Below, piece after piece: positions 51,252 to 59,907 of a stretch of DNA of 64,000 bases; the stretch's first letter is position 1, and every line of letters starts with the position of its first letter. The stretch is from Gemmataceae bacterium (GTDB lineage Bacteria; Planctomycetota; Planctomycetia; Gemmatales; Gemmataceae). Below the pieces are notes generated by a model. It had not been told where the DNA came from. It made no database searches and saw only the letters and a list, made by a program, of their open reading frames with translations. A program made the translations under genes and the position numbers. The stretch lies in contig JAHBXO010000003.1 in the NCBI GenBank assembly GCA_019636445.1, positions 1-64,000 of the forward strand, written 5' to 3'.

Positions 51252-52150
51252 CACTTTCCATCGTCATCCCGTCGCATAACCGGGTCGATTTGTTGAGGCC
51301 CTGCCTCCGGTCCGTCATTCCGTTCGCACCCGCAGGCACACAAGTCGTCGTCGTCGACGACGGCTCACCAAACGGCATCGTTTCCCATGCGGCCCGTGAA
51401 TTCCCGGATGTGACGATTGTCCGGCACGAGCGGCCCCGCGGTTTCTGCGCGGCGGCCAACGCCGGCATCGCCGCCGCGACAGGCGACATCGTCGAGATGC
51501 TCAATGACGACACTGAGCCGGTAGCCGGTTGGGCTCACGCTGCGGTTGCCAGATTCTCGGATGCGAACATCGTCGCGGTGTCGCCGCTCATTCTCCAGTA
51601 CGGCACCGAACGGATCATCGACTCGGCCGGGGACGACTACGACACCGGCGGCTTCGCGACGAAGCGCGGCCACGGCGTTCGGTTCGAAGCAGACGGAAAC
51701 TATGCAAAACCAAGCCCGGTCCGTGCCGCGAGCGCGGCGGCGGCGTTCTATCGTCGTGACTCGCTGATCCGTGTCGGTGGCTTCCCCGAATCGTTCGGCG
51801 CGTATTTCGACGACGTGGATCTCTCGCTCAGGCTCGGCCGGATTGGTGAAATCCGCTACGAACCGGCCTCGATCGTCTGGCATCACGTCTCGGCAAGCCA
51901 TGGAAGGCTGCCGTCGCGAGCACTGATCGAACAGCAATCACGGAACGAGGAAATGCTGTACTGGCGAAACGCGTCCGGGTTTAATCGTTGGCGAACTCTA
52001 CCCCGGCATGTCGCGGTTTTGGCAGGGAAAGCGATCCGGCGCTATCGGGAGGGTAGTTTGGCACCGTGGTGCACCGGACGCTGGCAGGCATGGCGCCGAA
52101 TGATGAATGAGCGGGCATACTCTGCTCGATTCGCAGGCACCCCTTTTTGA
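51248..52150 (+). CDS. Glycosyltransferase family 2 (second of pair)
   Basis: A 300-residue GT2 enzyme: LSIVIPSHNRVDLLRPCL, VVVVDDGSPNGI, the RGFCAAANAGIAAATGDIVEMLNDDTEPVAG stretch with the metal-binding NDDT, and RVGGFPESFGAYFDDVDLSLRLGRIGEIRYEPASIVWHH. The C-terminal 60 residues are Arg/Trp-rich and basic, perhaps a membrane-binding tail. ATG 51248 overlaps the previous gene's stop; the longer upstream reading frame is discarded because it overlaps the neighbour out of phase and shows no GT2 features. A strong terminator follows. Confidence 0.92.
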   Translation: MTLSIVIPSHNRVDLLRPCLRSVIPFAPAGTQVVVVDDGSPNGIVSHAAREFPDVTIVRHERPRGFCAAANAGIAAATGDIVEMLNDDTEPVAGWAHAAVARFSDANIVAVSPLILQYGTERIIDSAGDDYDTGGFATKRGHGVRFEADGNYAKPSPVRAASAAAAFYRRDSLIRVGGFPESFGAYFDDVDLSLRLGRIGEIRYEPASIVWHHVSASHGRLPSRALIEQQSRNEEMLYWRNASGFNRWRTLPRHVAVLAGKAIRRYREGSLAPWCTGRWQAWRRMMNERAYSARFAGTPF

Positions 52151-52272
52151 GCCGCCAAGCACCCTTTCCCATTCAACGACGCGCAAAGTCAATCATATCA
52201 ATGACTTGCGTAAATGTCGAATTATTACCACACCGTTTGGCACGGCGAGTGCTTATTAATCTTTCAGAAAAG

Positions 52273-52321
52273 CCGGTTCGTTGATGGAGGGAGAGGCCAT
52301 CAGCGGATCGGTTTTTTCTTT
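52273..52321 (+). terminator. Intrinsic terminator after glycosyltransferase pair
   Basis: A 15-bp stem with three G-U wobbles (52273-52287 with 52297-52311), a 9-nt loop and a run of six T then CTTTT. This is a strong plus-strand terminator. Its tail touches the stop codon of the convergent tyrS gene. The preceding 52151-52270 is AT-rich and holds nothing else I can support. Confidence 0.9.
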
Positions 52322-53545
52322 TCATTTTGCGATCGCCATCTTGGCTACCTTCCGACCTAGCCGCACCACCATACCATCGACGATTTCCACGCTGGCTTTC
52401 TCATCCGCCGGCTTCAAGCGGTCCGGACCGAAGTTAAACGCGCCTTCGCGGATCTTCTGGCGGGCCTCGCTGTTGCTCTTGCAGAAGCCGACCGCGACAA
52501 GCAGTTTGATGGCGGGCATGCGGCCATCGGCGAGTTCCGCGGCCGGAATCGACGCCGTCGGCATGTCGGCGGGATCACCCTTTTCCTCGAACTGCTTCTT
52601 CCACTCGCTCAAGACCTGCTCAACGCCGGCGTGGCCGTGGTAGAACCGCACGATCTCCGAGCCGAGCCGCTTCTTGGCTTCGTTCGGCTTCCCTGCCAGG
52701 ATCGCGGAGACCTCGTCGGCAGGCGCATCGGTCAGCAAATCGAACCATTCCCGCATCAACTCATCCGGGATGCGCATCGTTTTGCCAAACTGCTCCTTCG
52801 CCGGCTCCCCGACGCCGATGTAGTTGCCGACGCTCTTCCCCATCTTCTTCTCGCCGTCGGTACCGCGAAGGATCGGCAATGTGAGGCAAATTTGCGGCTC
52901 CTGTCCCGTCTCGCGCTGGAGGTCGCGGCCGACCATCAGGTTGAAGAGTTGCTCCGTGCCGCCGAGTTCGACATCGGCCTTGATCTCGACGCTGTCCCAA
53001 CCCTGCAAGAGCGGATACAAGCACTCGTGCAGGTAGATCGGCATCTTGGTTTCGTGGAAGCGCTTGGCGAAGTCCTCCCGCGCGAGCAGTTGTTGCACGG
53101 TCGCGCGGCCGAGCAGTCGCAACATGTCTGCGAAATTCCACTTTGTGAACCAGCAATCGTTCCGCACGACTTCGGCTTTCGTCGTATCCACGACCTTCGC
53201 GATTTGAGTCAGATAATTGACCGCGTTCTTCTCGATCTGGGCGACGTCCAACCCCTTGCGGGACTCGTCGCGGCCGGAGGGATCGCCGACCATCGCTGTG
53301 GCGGTGCCGATGATGAGCACGGCCGTGTGGCCAAGCTCCTGGAACTGGCGCAGCTTCCGTAGCGGGACGGTGTGGCCGAGGTGGACGTCGAAACCGGTGG
53401 GGTCGATGCCGTACTTCACGCGAAGTGGTGCGCCGGTCTTGAAGCTGCGTTCCAGTTTGGCCCGCAGTTCCGATTCCTTCTCGACGTGCGACGCACCGCG
53501 GAGCAGGAGGGAAAGCTGCTCGTCCACCGGCCGAAAGTTCGACAT
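52322..53545 (-). CDS. tyrS: Tyrosyl-tRNA synthetase
   Basis: A 407-residue class I synthetase charging tRNA-Tyr. DVHLGHTVPL (HxGH-type HIGH motif, H55-H58) and EKKMGKSVGNYIG (KMGKS, a common variant of KMSKS, about 234-238) are present with WNFADMLRLLG between them, and a C-terminal S4 domain (KLLVAVGFCKSNSEARQKIREGAFNF). The sequence resembles the longer TyrS type. ATG 53545 begins the conserved N-terminus; an upstream extension runs into a palindromic repeat. It converges on the glycosyltransferase pair. Confidence 0.96.
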   Translation of the reverse strand: MSNFRPVDEQLSLLLRGASHVEKESELRAKLERSFKTGAPLRVKYGIDPTGFDVHLGHTVPLRKLRQFQELGHTAVLIIGTATAMVGDPSGRDESRKGLDVAQIEKNAVNYLTQIAKVVDTTKAEVVRNDCWFTKWNFADMLRLLGRATVQQLLAREDFAKRFHETKMPIYLHECLYPLLQGWDSVEIKADVELGGTEQLFNLMVGRDLQRETGQEPQICLTLPILRGTDGEKKMGKSVGNYIGVGEPAKEQFGKTMRIPDELMREWFDLLTDAPADEVSAILAGKPNEAKKRLGSEIVRFYHGHAGVEQVLSEWKKQFEEKGDPADMPTASIPAAELADGRMPAIKLLVAVGFCKSNSEARQKIREGAFNFGPDRLKPADEKASVEIVDGMVVRLGRKVAKMAIAK

Positions 53546-53564
53546 GGAAGTTGCCTCAGAATTT

Positions 53565-53640
53565 AGCCACAGATCAACACGGATGAACACAGATAAGACC
53601 GGATTTCTTGATCTGTGTTCATCTGTGTTTATCTGTGGCT
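53565..53640. repeat. 76-bp near-perfect palindromic repeat
   Basis: The arms (AGCCACAGATCAACACGGATG... on the left; its reverse complement ...ATCTGTGGCT on the right) are about 30 nt each and match almost perfectly, with direct ACACAGAT-type reiterations inside. The element sits between tyrS and yraN, just upstream of the tyrS start. It could fold as one long hairpin in RNA or DNA. Confidence 0.85.
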
Positions 53641-53644
53641 GAAA

Positions 53645-54082
53645 TTAATTCCAGAATTGATGTCGGCCGACGGCTTCGAATGCACCGCGGACGTGGTGAT
53701 AGGTCGGCTTCGCCGCTTCGGCGGGCCAACTGATCGCGAGGACGTCGAACCGGACGTTCGCGTTGCCGAGCAACCGCTTTCGGACGAGGTAGCGGAGCGT
53801 CGCTTCGGTGAGTTGCTTCTGCTTCGCGAAGTTCACGCTATCGAGCGGGCGGTGCAGGTCCGGCGAGGCGGTCGAGCGGACTTCCACGATGACGAGCTCG
53901 CCGGTGGCCTTATCGAACGCGACGAGATCGAGTTCGCCCTGCGGGTCGGCGACGTTGCGAGCGAGGATTCGCAGGCCGGACCGTGCGAGAAACTTTGCGG
54001 CGGCGCGTTCGGAGCGGGTGCCGAACCAGCGCCGCCACCGCGGCCAGCGACTGAGGCTGACGGGCGGTGGCGAAAGGGTCAT
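53645..54082 (-). CDS. YraN/UPF0102-family endonuclease-like protein
   Basis: A 145-residue protein of the YraN (UPF0102) family, which has a PD-(D/E)xK-like nuclease fold and is linked by genome context to Holliday-junction or repair roles without settled function. GTRSERAAAKFLARSGLRILARN, GELDLVAFDKATGELVIVEVRS (the D and E-x-K type residues: LDLVA and VIVEVR) and KQKQLTEATLRYL are typical. Its start overlaps the stop of the small upstream gene by 4 nt (ATGA). It is the usual companion of the rplS region in some genomes. Confidence 0.9.
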   Translation of the reverse strand: MTLSPPPVSLSRWPRWRRWFGTRSERAAAKFLARSGLRILARNVADPQGELDLVAFDKATGELVIVEVRSTASPDLHRPLDSVNFAKQKQLTEATLRYLVRKRLLGNANVRFDVLAISWPAEAAKPTYHHVRGAFEAVGRHQFWN

Positions 54083-54339
54083 GGCATGGCCGCTTCGTTG
54101 AGATCACTTTTGACTGGATCGCATAGATATTCCCACGGATAGAACACGACTGGCCAAAACCAAAGAGAGGCCGTGGAAAATGCGTAAAAGTGTAGATCCT
54201 GGCGAATCATCGAAGTGAAGCAGATACCGAAGAAGTAAACGGCCGTCACGGCGAGCCAAGCGAGAGCGGTACCGACGAGGACGACGCGAAACACGCGCCG
54301 TCCTCGATTCCGCAACTTCGATCGCCGGTCGTCGGCCAT
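54079..54339 (-). CDS. Small membrane protein (86 aa)
   Basis: A short hypothetical protein with two hydrophobic segments (FRVVLVGTALAWLAVTAVYFFG and YAFSTASLWFWPVVFYPWEY) and a basic N-terminus (RRSKLRNRGRR). It lies between rplS and yraN, separated from rplS by 6 nt and overlapping yraN by 4 nt, so it is part of the ribosomal operon. I do not recognise the family. Confidence 0.65.
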   Translation of the reverse strand: MADDRRSKLRNRGRRVFRVVLVGTALAWLAVTAVYFFGICFTSMIRQDLHFYAFSTASLWFWPVVFYPWEYLCDPVKSDLNEAAMP

Positions 54340-54345
54340 GGCCGG

Positions 54346-54852
54346 TTACTTCTTCGTGGTCTTCGCGGCTTCCTTCGCGGCGGCCTTCTTCGCCTGTCGC
54401 TTGCTGGTGCCGCCCTCGGTCTTGGCTTTCGCGGCGGCTTCCTGCGCGGCCTTCGTTTCGGCCTCGGCCGCCGCCTTGATCGCCTTGTCGATCTGGACCT
54501 GGCGCTTCGCGTCGTCCTTGATCTTTGTCGCCTTCCCCACGCGGTCGCGCAGGTAGTAGAGCTTCGCGCGGCGGACCATGCCGGCCTTCTTCACTTCGAT
54601 CTTCGCGATCCGCGGTGAATGGACGAGGAAGATCCGCTCCACGCCTTCGCTCTGCACGAGGCGGCGGACGGTAAAGGTCTCCTTCGCGCCGGCGCCGCTG
54701 CGGGATATCACGGTGCCGCTGAACACCTGAACTCGCTCCTTCTGGCCATCGAGGAGCTTCTGGTGAACATCCACCGTGTCGCCGATGCGGAAATCGGGCA
54801 CGTCGCTTTTCTTCTGTGCGTCTTCAACCAGGGCCAGGAGTCGGTTTTGCAT
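54346..54852 (-). CDS. rplS: 50S ribosomal protein L19, extended
   Basis: A 168-residue L19: [33 protein letters not shown], then [55 protein letters not shown]. Ordinary L19 is about 115-120 residues; here a Lys/Ala-rich tail of about 50 residues is added. Its ATG lies within the end of trmD (29-nt overlap), so the gene is translated with trmD. Confidence 0.96.
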   Translation of the reverse strand: MQNRLLALVEDAQKKSDVPDFRIGDTVDVHQKLLDGQKERVQVFSGTVISRSGAGAKETFTVRRLVQSEGVERIFLVHSPRIAKIEVKKAGMVRRAKLYYLRDRVGKATKIKDDAKRQVQIDKAIKAAAEAETKAAQEAAAKAKTEGGTSKRQAKKAAAKEAAKTTKK

Positions 54853-55528
54853 CGGTCGTCTCGGTTCGAGGAGTTCGGTTTCGGGATTCCCGTTCGCGCC
54901 ATTCGGCGATGGCCCGATGGTTTCCGCTCAGGAGCACCTCGGGCACGTCGAGTCCGCGATAACTCCGCGGCCTCGTGTATTGTGGATGTTCCAGACGACC
55001 CGTCTCGCTGTGGCTGTCGTCGGCGGCACTGGCGTCATCGCCGAGCACGCCGGGCACCAACCGGATCACGGAGTCGATGATCGCCATTGCCGGAACTTCA
55101 CCACCGCTACAGATGAAGTCGCCGAGGGAAATCTCGTCGGGCTGCAATACCGCCCGGATCCGGTCGTCAAAACCTTCGTAACGCCCGCAGAGCAGGAGGA
55201 TCCTCGACTCGGTTGAGAGCTCCTCGACCACCCGTTGCGTCAACCGCCGACCCGTTGGCGTCAGCATCACCAACCGACCGGGGTTCGGGCCCATGGCCCG
55301 CACGGCTTCGACGCAATCGACCACCGGCTGCGCCATCATCAGCATTCCGGGGCCGCCGCCATATGGCCGATCGTCCACTCGGCTGTGCTTGTCGGCCGTC
55401 CAGTCCCGGATATTCCAGAGGTCCACTCGCACAAGCCCAGCCTGTATGGCGAGCTTCAACAAACTCTGCGTGAGATACCCCTGAAACAGGTCCGGAAAGA
55501 GCGTCAGCACGTCGAAGCGGATCGACAT
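54824..55528 (-). CDS. trmD: tRNA (guanine-N1-)-methyltransferase
   Basis: A 234-residue SPOUT methyltransferase that makes m1G37 in t[25 protein letters not shown] is the N-terminus, [13 protein letters not shown] the AdoMet-linked loop, and [14 protein letters not shown] and [17 protein letters not shown] the trefoil-knot motifs. ATG 55528 is right; the longer frame above it is a shadow of rpsP. It lies 20 nt after rpsP. In most bacteria rimM sits between the two; here there is no room for it. The stop overlaps rplS. Confidence 0.96.
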   Translation of the reverse strand: MSIRFDVLTLFPDLFQGYLTQSLLKLAIQAGLVRVDLWNIRDWTADKHSRVDDRPYGGGPGMLMMAQPVVDCVEAVRAMGPNPGRLVMLTPTGRRLTQRVVEELSTESRILLLCGRYEGFDDRIRAVLQPDEISLGDFICSGGEVPAMAIIDSVIRLVPGVLGDDASAADDSHSETGRLEHPQYTRPRSYRGLDVPEVLLSGNHRAIAEWRERESRNRTPRTETTDAKPTPGPG

Positions 55529-55548
55529 GGCAGCGCCCACAGCAGACC

Positions 55549-55860
55549 TTACTTGGCGGGCGCGGCTTTGGCAGCCTCGGCCTTCGCGGCCGCTTCCGCC
55601 TCGCGTTCTTCCCACGTCTTCAGGAACTTGTCGAATAGCACCTGACAATGATCGGAAGCCTTCGCCCCGACGCCTTGCCAGTACTTGATGCGCGACGGCA
55701 CGAGCGTGACGCGCTTGTCCTTTTCCGCCACGTGCGGATCGTAGGTGCCGAGCTCCTCGATCACCTTGCCGTCGCGCGGCTGGCGCTTGTCGATCGCCAC
55801 GATGCGGTAGTAGTGCCGGTGCGTCCGGCCCATTTGTTTCATGCGAATCACGACGGCCAC
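55549..55860 (-). CDS. rpsP: 30S ribosomal protein S16
   Basis: A 103-residue S16: AVVIRMKQMGRTHRHYYRIVAIDKRQPRDGKVIEELGTYDP, the classic N-terminal signature. Its C-terminal 20 residues are Ala/Glu/Lys-rich. Start is GTG 55860. It heads the rpsP-trmD-rplS cluster, 20 nt ahead of trmD. The 252 nt between its start and the beta-helix gene contain a TGAACCG-ATC-CGGTTCA palindrome (55962-55978), which may be an operator. Confidence 0.97.
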   Translation of the reverse strand: MAVVIRMKQMGRTHRHYYRIVAIDKRQPRDGKVIEELGTYDPHVAEKDKRVTLVPSRIKYWQGVGAKASDHCQVLFDKFLKTWEEREAEAAAKAEAAKAAPAK

Positions 55861-55961
55861 GGTCTCGCCTCACGCTTGCCGGTTCGAATCTTCCAGATGC
55901 GTCAATCTAGCGACCCCCCAGTATTTCGGCTAGCGATTCTCTTGGTTTTTCCTCCGGGCAT

Positions 55962-55978
55962 GAACCGATCCGGTTCAG
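55962..55978. promoter_or_regulatory. Small palindrome between rpsP and beta-helix gene
   Basis: A perfect 7-bp inverted repeat, TGAACCG-ATC-CGGTTCA, in the divergent intergenic region of rpsP and the large secreted protein. It is the size of a helix-turn-helix operator, but no regulator gene or partner site supports this. Confidence 0.35.
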
Positions 55979-56112
55979 TCTCCCCCACATCCGATTATTC
56001 CGATTCTGACGAATCTTATTTTCCCGGACGAATGAATCGAGCCGTGGGAAATCGTTTCGTCGACGCGTATGTTCCGAAGATAATGGAATCCCGACGCTAG
56101 GGGGTTTTGGAA

Positions 56113-59100
56113 ATGGCTCGCAAACCGATTCGATCCCGCCTTCCCCTCCGGTTCGTCGAGTTGGAAGACCGCGCGGTCCCAGCGACCTTCACCCCCACGA
56201 CCTTCGCCGATCTCGACACAATGGGCGTCGACCTCGCCACCGGCAAGTTGCCGACCGGCGAGATCACGCTCCGTTCCGCCATCCTCGCCGCGAACGCTAC
56301 GGTCGGCGCGGACTCGATCATACTGCCGAATGGAACCTATTTCCTGACGTTGACAGGTGCAGAAGAGGACACCGGCGGGACCGGCGACCTCGACGTGACC
56401 GACGATACGACGATCGAGCTATCCAACGCGATCGTGGACGCCTCGAAACTCGGCGATCGCGTCTTCGATATCCCGAACCCCTCCGCAGTCGTCACGATAC
56501 GAAGCGGAACGATCCAGGGCGGGACGCACGCGCCGACAACGAATGACAATTTCGGCGATGCCTCGGGCGGCGGCATCCGCAATGCGGGAGCACTCACGCT
56601 CGAGGGAGTCATCCTCACGAACAATCGCGCGATTGGCGCCGACGCGGTCGGATTCAATTTCGGCGGTTCCGCCTTCGGCGGCGGGATCGACAACACGGGC
56701 ACCCTCGTAATGAATGGCGGTGCAATCACCTTCAACACGGCGACCGGCGGCCCGGCACTCGACAACTTTCCCGGAGGAGGGTCCGGCTTTGGCGGCGGAC
56801 TCGCCTCGCGAAACAGCGGATCGGTCCAACTCAACGGCGTCCGCCTCGCCAACAACGGTGCGTTCGGCGGGATCGGCAAAGGCCAAGGCGAGGGCGATTC
56901 GGTCGGCGACGCTTTGGGCGGCGGAGCTTATATCGATGGGTTTTCCGATAATTCGATTTTCTATTCCCTCATTGTCAACAATCAGGCTGTTGGCGGCGAT
57001 GGAACGCTCGGATCGAGCGGCGGATTGGCTTCCGGGGGCGGGATTGCGGTCCGAGGATCGATCAACATCGCCGATTCCACGCTCAGCGCCAATCACGCGC
57101 GGGGCGGCCGCGGTATCGGCGACGGCCAGTTCAGCGGGAACGGCGGGGATGCGATCGGCGGCGGCATGTCCGCCATTGCGTTCAACACCATCAATATCCG
57201 CAATTCGACTATCTCCGGGAACAAGACGATCGGCGGCGATGGCATATCGGGCCAACTCTCAAACAACGGCGGAGGAGCGTTCGGTGCCGGACTATACCTC
57301 GACACGTCGTTTTCGTCCGGAGCGTTCGTTTCCAACGCGACGATCACCGACAACGAAGCCATTGCCGGTAATGGGGATGAACCCGGATTCGCCGAAGGTG
57401 GCGGACTTGTTGGCCTGACGTTCCTTGGCGGTCCGACCACGAGCGTTCAAAGCAGCATCATTGCCGGCAACCGGGCACCGTTCAACCCGGACTTGGCCAA
57501 CCAAGGCTCCATCAGTGTCCAGCAACCGTTCACGTCCCTTGGCAACAACCTGATCGGCGCGAGCGACGGCAGCAACGGCTTCCTCGATGGCGTGAACGGC
57601 GATCAGGTCGGCTCGCCTGGCACGCCTCTCGATCCGCTTCTCACGCCTCTCGGTTTCTTCGGTGGATCCCCACTCTCGCTCGTGCACGCCTTGAATATCG
57701 GCAGTCCCGCTCGCGATGCGGGCGCCGACGGTGGTCAGACGTCCGATCAACGCGGCGCGGGTTTCGACCGCGTCATCAACGGAAATGCCGACGTCGGCGC
57801 CTTCGAAGTCCAGATTCCCGCGAACACGACGCTGACGGTTCCCGACCCCGCCATCGCCGGCCAAACCTTGACCCTAACCGCCACCGTCACCGATCCTCGC
57901 TTTCCGCCCACCGGGTCCGTCGAGTTCTTCGTCAACGGCTCGTCCGTCGGCACGGCTTCGCTCGATGCCAACGGCGTCGCCACCCTCGACACGATCCTCG
58001 GCATGCCGGGATTCTTCACTGCGTCGTTCGATTACTCCGGCGATGCTGCCTACCTCGCCGTCTCGTCGCCCACCGGCGAATTCAATGCGATCGCCGTGAC
58101 AAACTCCACCGTTGCCGCCGTGCCCGATACGACGTTCGTGACTCAGGCGGTTTCGCTGGTTTCAGTCGTGTCTTCCCCGTTCGCCGGCACGCCCACCGGA
58201 ACCGTCCAGTTCTTCGTCGACGGTACGGCCTTCGGAACACCGGTCGCCCTCGACGGCACCGGAACCGCCACGCTCGTCGTGCCCGCCGGCTTCGCCATCG
58301 GGGCCCATACCGTCGAATCAATCTACTCCGGCGATTCCGCGTTCGCAGCGTCCTCTGCGGGGCCGAGTCCGTTCCTCGTCACTCCATCGCCGACCGCGAC
58401 CACGATCTTCGTTTTCCCGAATCCGGTCTTCGCCACTGATCCGATCTTCTTGTCGGCGACGGTGCTCGGACAGATTTCGACGCCACCGACCGGTACCGTG
58501 ACGTTCACCATCGACGGCGAGATCGTCGGAATCTCCTCGCTGGACGGATCCGGCAACGCGTTCCTGACCCTGTCCGCTGGGTTGGAAATCGGCGACGGGA
58601 ACTTCGATGTCGTCGCGACCTATGCCGGTGATACGAACCATCAAGGTTCGAGTTCCGCGAACACCGTCCTGAGCGTGATTCCCGTGCCGACGCGGACGAT
58701 CGTCTCCGCCGAACCGGATCCCACGACGCAAGGCACCGCCGTCGTATTGACTGCCAATGTCGATTTCGATCTGCCACCCGAAATGAGCGCTCAGCGAGCC
58801 GGGGTGAATCCGGCCATACTCGATGGCACCGTGAACTTCTTCAACGGAACCACGCCGCTCGGTTCCGCGCCGATCAACGCCGGCATCGCGACGCTCGTCG
58901 TGACGAACCTGCCGGTCGGAATCAATACGATCTCGGCCATCTTCGTACCCGCCACTGGCAACCTTGCCGGCAGCAGCGGTACCACGACAGCCACCGTCAA
59001 CGCGCGATCGCAGGTCCAGGAAATCTTCGCCGCCTCGTCCGGCTATGGAATCATCACTACGGTGAAAGTGTACGACCCCAACGGGGTTCAACTCGCCGAG

Positions 59101-59907
59101 TTCCAGCCCTACGGCCCCGAGTACTGGTGCGGTGCCGTCGTCGCCACGGGCGACGTCACCGGCGACGGTATCGAAGATGTGATCGTCGGTACCGCGCTCA
59201 GCGGCGGACCGCACGTGAAAATCTACGACGGTGTCACGTTCAATCAGATCGCGGAGTTTTTCGCATACGATCCCTCCTTCCGCGGCGGCGTGAACGTCGC
59301 CGCCGGAGACCTCGACGGCGACGGCGTCGCCGAGATCGTCACCGGCGCCGGACCGGGCGGCGGACCGCAGGTCAACGTGTATTCGTTCGATGCGGCGGCC
59401 GGGCTGAACTTGCGAAACAGCTTCTTCGCCTACGACCCCGACTTCCGCGGTGGAGTCAACGTCGCCGTCGCCGGCGGCCTGCTCGCCACCGGACCGGGGT
59501 TCACCGGAGGGCCACACGTCAAGGTCTTCAGTGGTGTCGACGCGAACCTCGTCGCCAGTTATTTCGCCTTCGATCCGAATTCACGCAGCGGCGTGAACGT
59601 CGCGCTCAGCTTCGACGGTCAGGGCATTGTGCTCACGGCGGGTACAGACGCCGGCCGAATGCCGCTCGTCCAGACTTTCGACGCCGTTAGCGGCCAACCG
59701 CTCGAAACGCAGATGATCTATGAGGCCGGATTCCTTGGCGGAGTGACGGTCACCAACGTTGCGACCGCGAACGGCGAATCCCGGCAAGTGTTCGGCACCG
59801 GTCTGGGCGGCGGTCCACGCGTTCGCGTCCTCGGCCCCGACGGCACGTCCCTGCTCGACTTCTTCGCCTTCGGCGAGGACTTCCGCGGCGGAGTGTTCGT
59901 CGGTTAA
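56113..59907 (+). CDS. Large secreted beta-helix protein with Ig-like and FG-GAP repeats
   Basis: A 1,264-residue surface or secreted protein. The N-terminus has LEDR (17-20) in the ELEDRAVPATF stretch, a planctomycete N-terminal motif of unclear role, with no classical signal peptide. About 40-560 form a right-handed beta-helix rich in NN-type turns (for example NSTISGNKT, LRSAILAAN). Then come four Ig-like (Big_3_5 type) domains, each with a GTVQFFVDG-like strand pair. The last 240 residues form FG-GAP/beta-propeller repeats with calcium sites DVTGDGIEDV and DLDGDGVAEI and five repeats of FFAYDPxFRGG. ATG 56113 precedes MARKPI. It converges on the next gene with stop codons overlapping by 3 nt. 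Function unknown; adhesion or matrix is inferred. Confidence 0.85.
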   Translation: MARKPIRSRLPLRFVELEDRAVPATFTPTTFADLDTMGVDLATGKLPTGEITLRSAILAANATVGADSIILPNGTYFLTLTGAEEDTGGTGDLDVTDDTTIELSNAIVDASKLGDRVFDIPNPSAVVTIRSGTIQGGTHAPTTNDNFGDASGGGIRNAGALTLEGVILTNNRAIGADAVGFNFGGSAFGGGIDNTGTLVMNGGAITFNTATGGPALDNFPGGGSGFGGGLASRNSGSVQLNGVRLANNGAFGGIGKGQGEGDSVGDALGGGAYIDGFSDNSIFYSLIVNNQAVGGDGTLGSSGGLASGGGIAVRGSINIADSTLSANHARGGRGIGDGQFSGNGGDAIGGGMSAIAFNTINIRNSTISGNKTIGGDGISGQLSNNGGGAFGAGLYLDTSFSSGAFVSNATITDNEAIAGNGDEPGFAEGGGLVGLTFLGGPTTSVQSSIIAGNRAPFNPDLANQGSISVQQPFTSLGNNLIGASDGSNGFLDGVNGDQVGSPGTPLDPLLTPLGFFGGSPLSLVHALNIGSPARDAGADGGQTSDQRGAGFDRVINGNADVGAFEVQIPANTTLTVPDPAIAGQTLTLTATVTDPRFPPTGSVEFFVNGSSVGTASLDANGVATLDTILGMPGFFTASFDYSGDAAYLAVSSPTGEFNAIAVTNSTVAAVPDTTFVTQAVSLVSVVSSPFAGTPTGTVQFFVDGTAFGTPVALDGTGTATLVVPAGFAIGAHTVESIYSGDSAFAASSAGPSPFLVTPSPTATTIFVFPNPVFATDPIFLSATVLGQISTPPTGTVTFTIDGEIVGISSLDGSGNAFLTLSAGLEIGDGNFDVVATYAGDTNHQGSSSANTVLSVIPVPTRTIVSAEPDPTTQGTAVVLTANVDFDLPPEMSAQRAGVNPAILDGTVNFFNGTTPLGSAPINAGIATLVVTNLPVGINTISAIFVPATGNLAGSSGTTTATVNARSQVQEIFAASSGYGIITTVKVYDPNGVQLAEFQPYGPEYWCGAVVATGDVTGDGIEDVIVGTALSGGPHVKIYDGVTFNQIAEFFAYDPSFRGGVNVAAGDLDGDGVAEIVTGAGPGGGPQVNVYSFDAAAGLNLRNSFFAYDPDFRGGVNVAVAGGLLATGPGFTGGPHVKVFSGVDANLVASYFAFDPNSRSGVNVALSFDGQGIVLTAGTDAGRMPLVQTFDAVSGQPLETQMIYEAGFLGGVTVTNVATANGESRQVFGTGLGGGPRVRVLGPDGTSLLDFFAFGEDFRGGVFVG

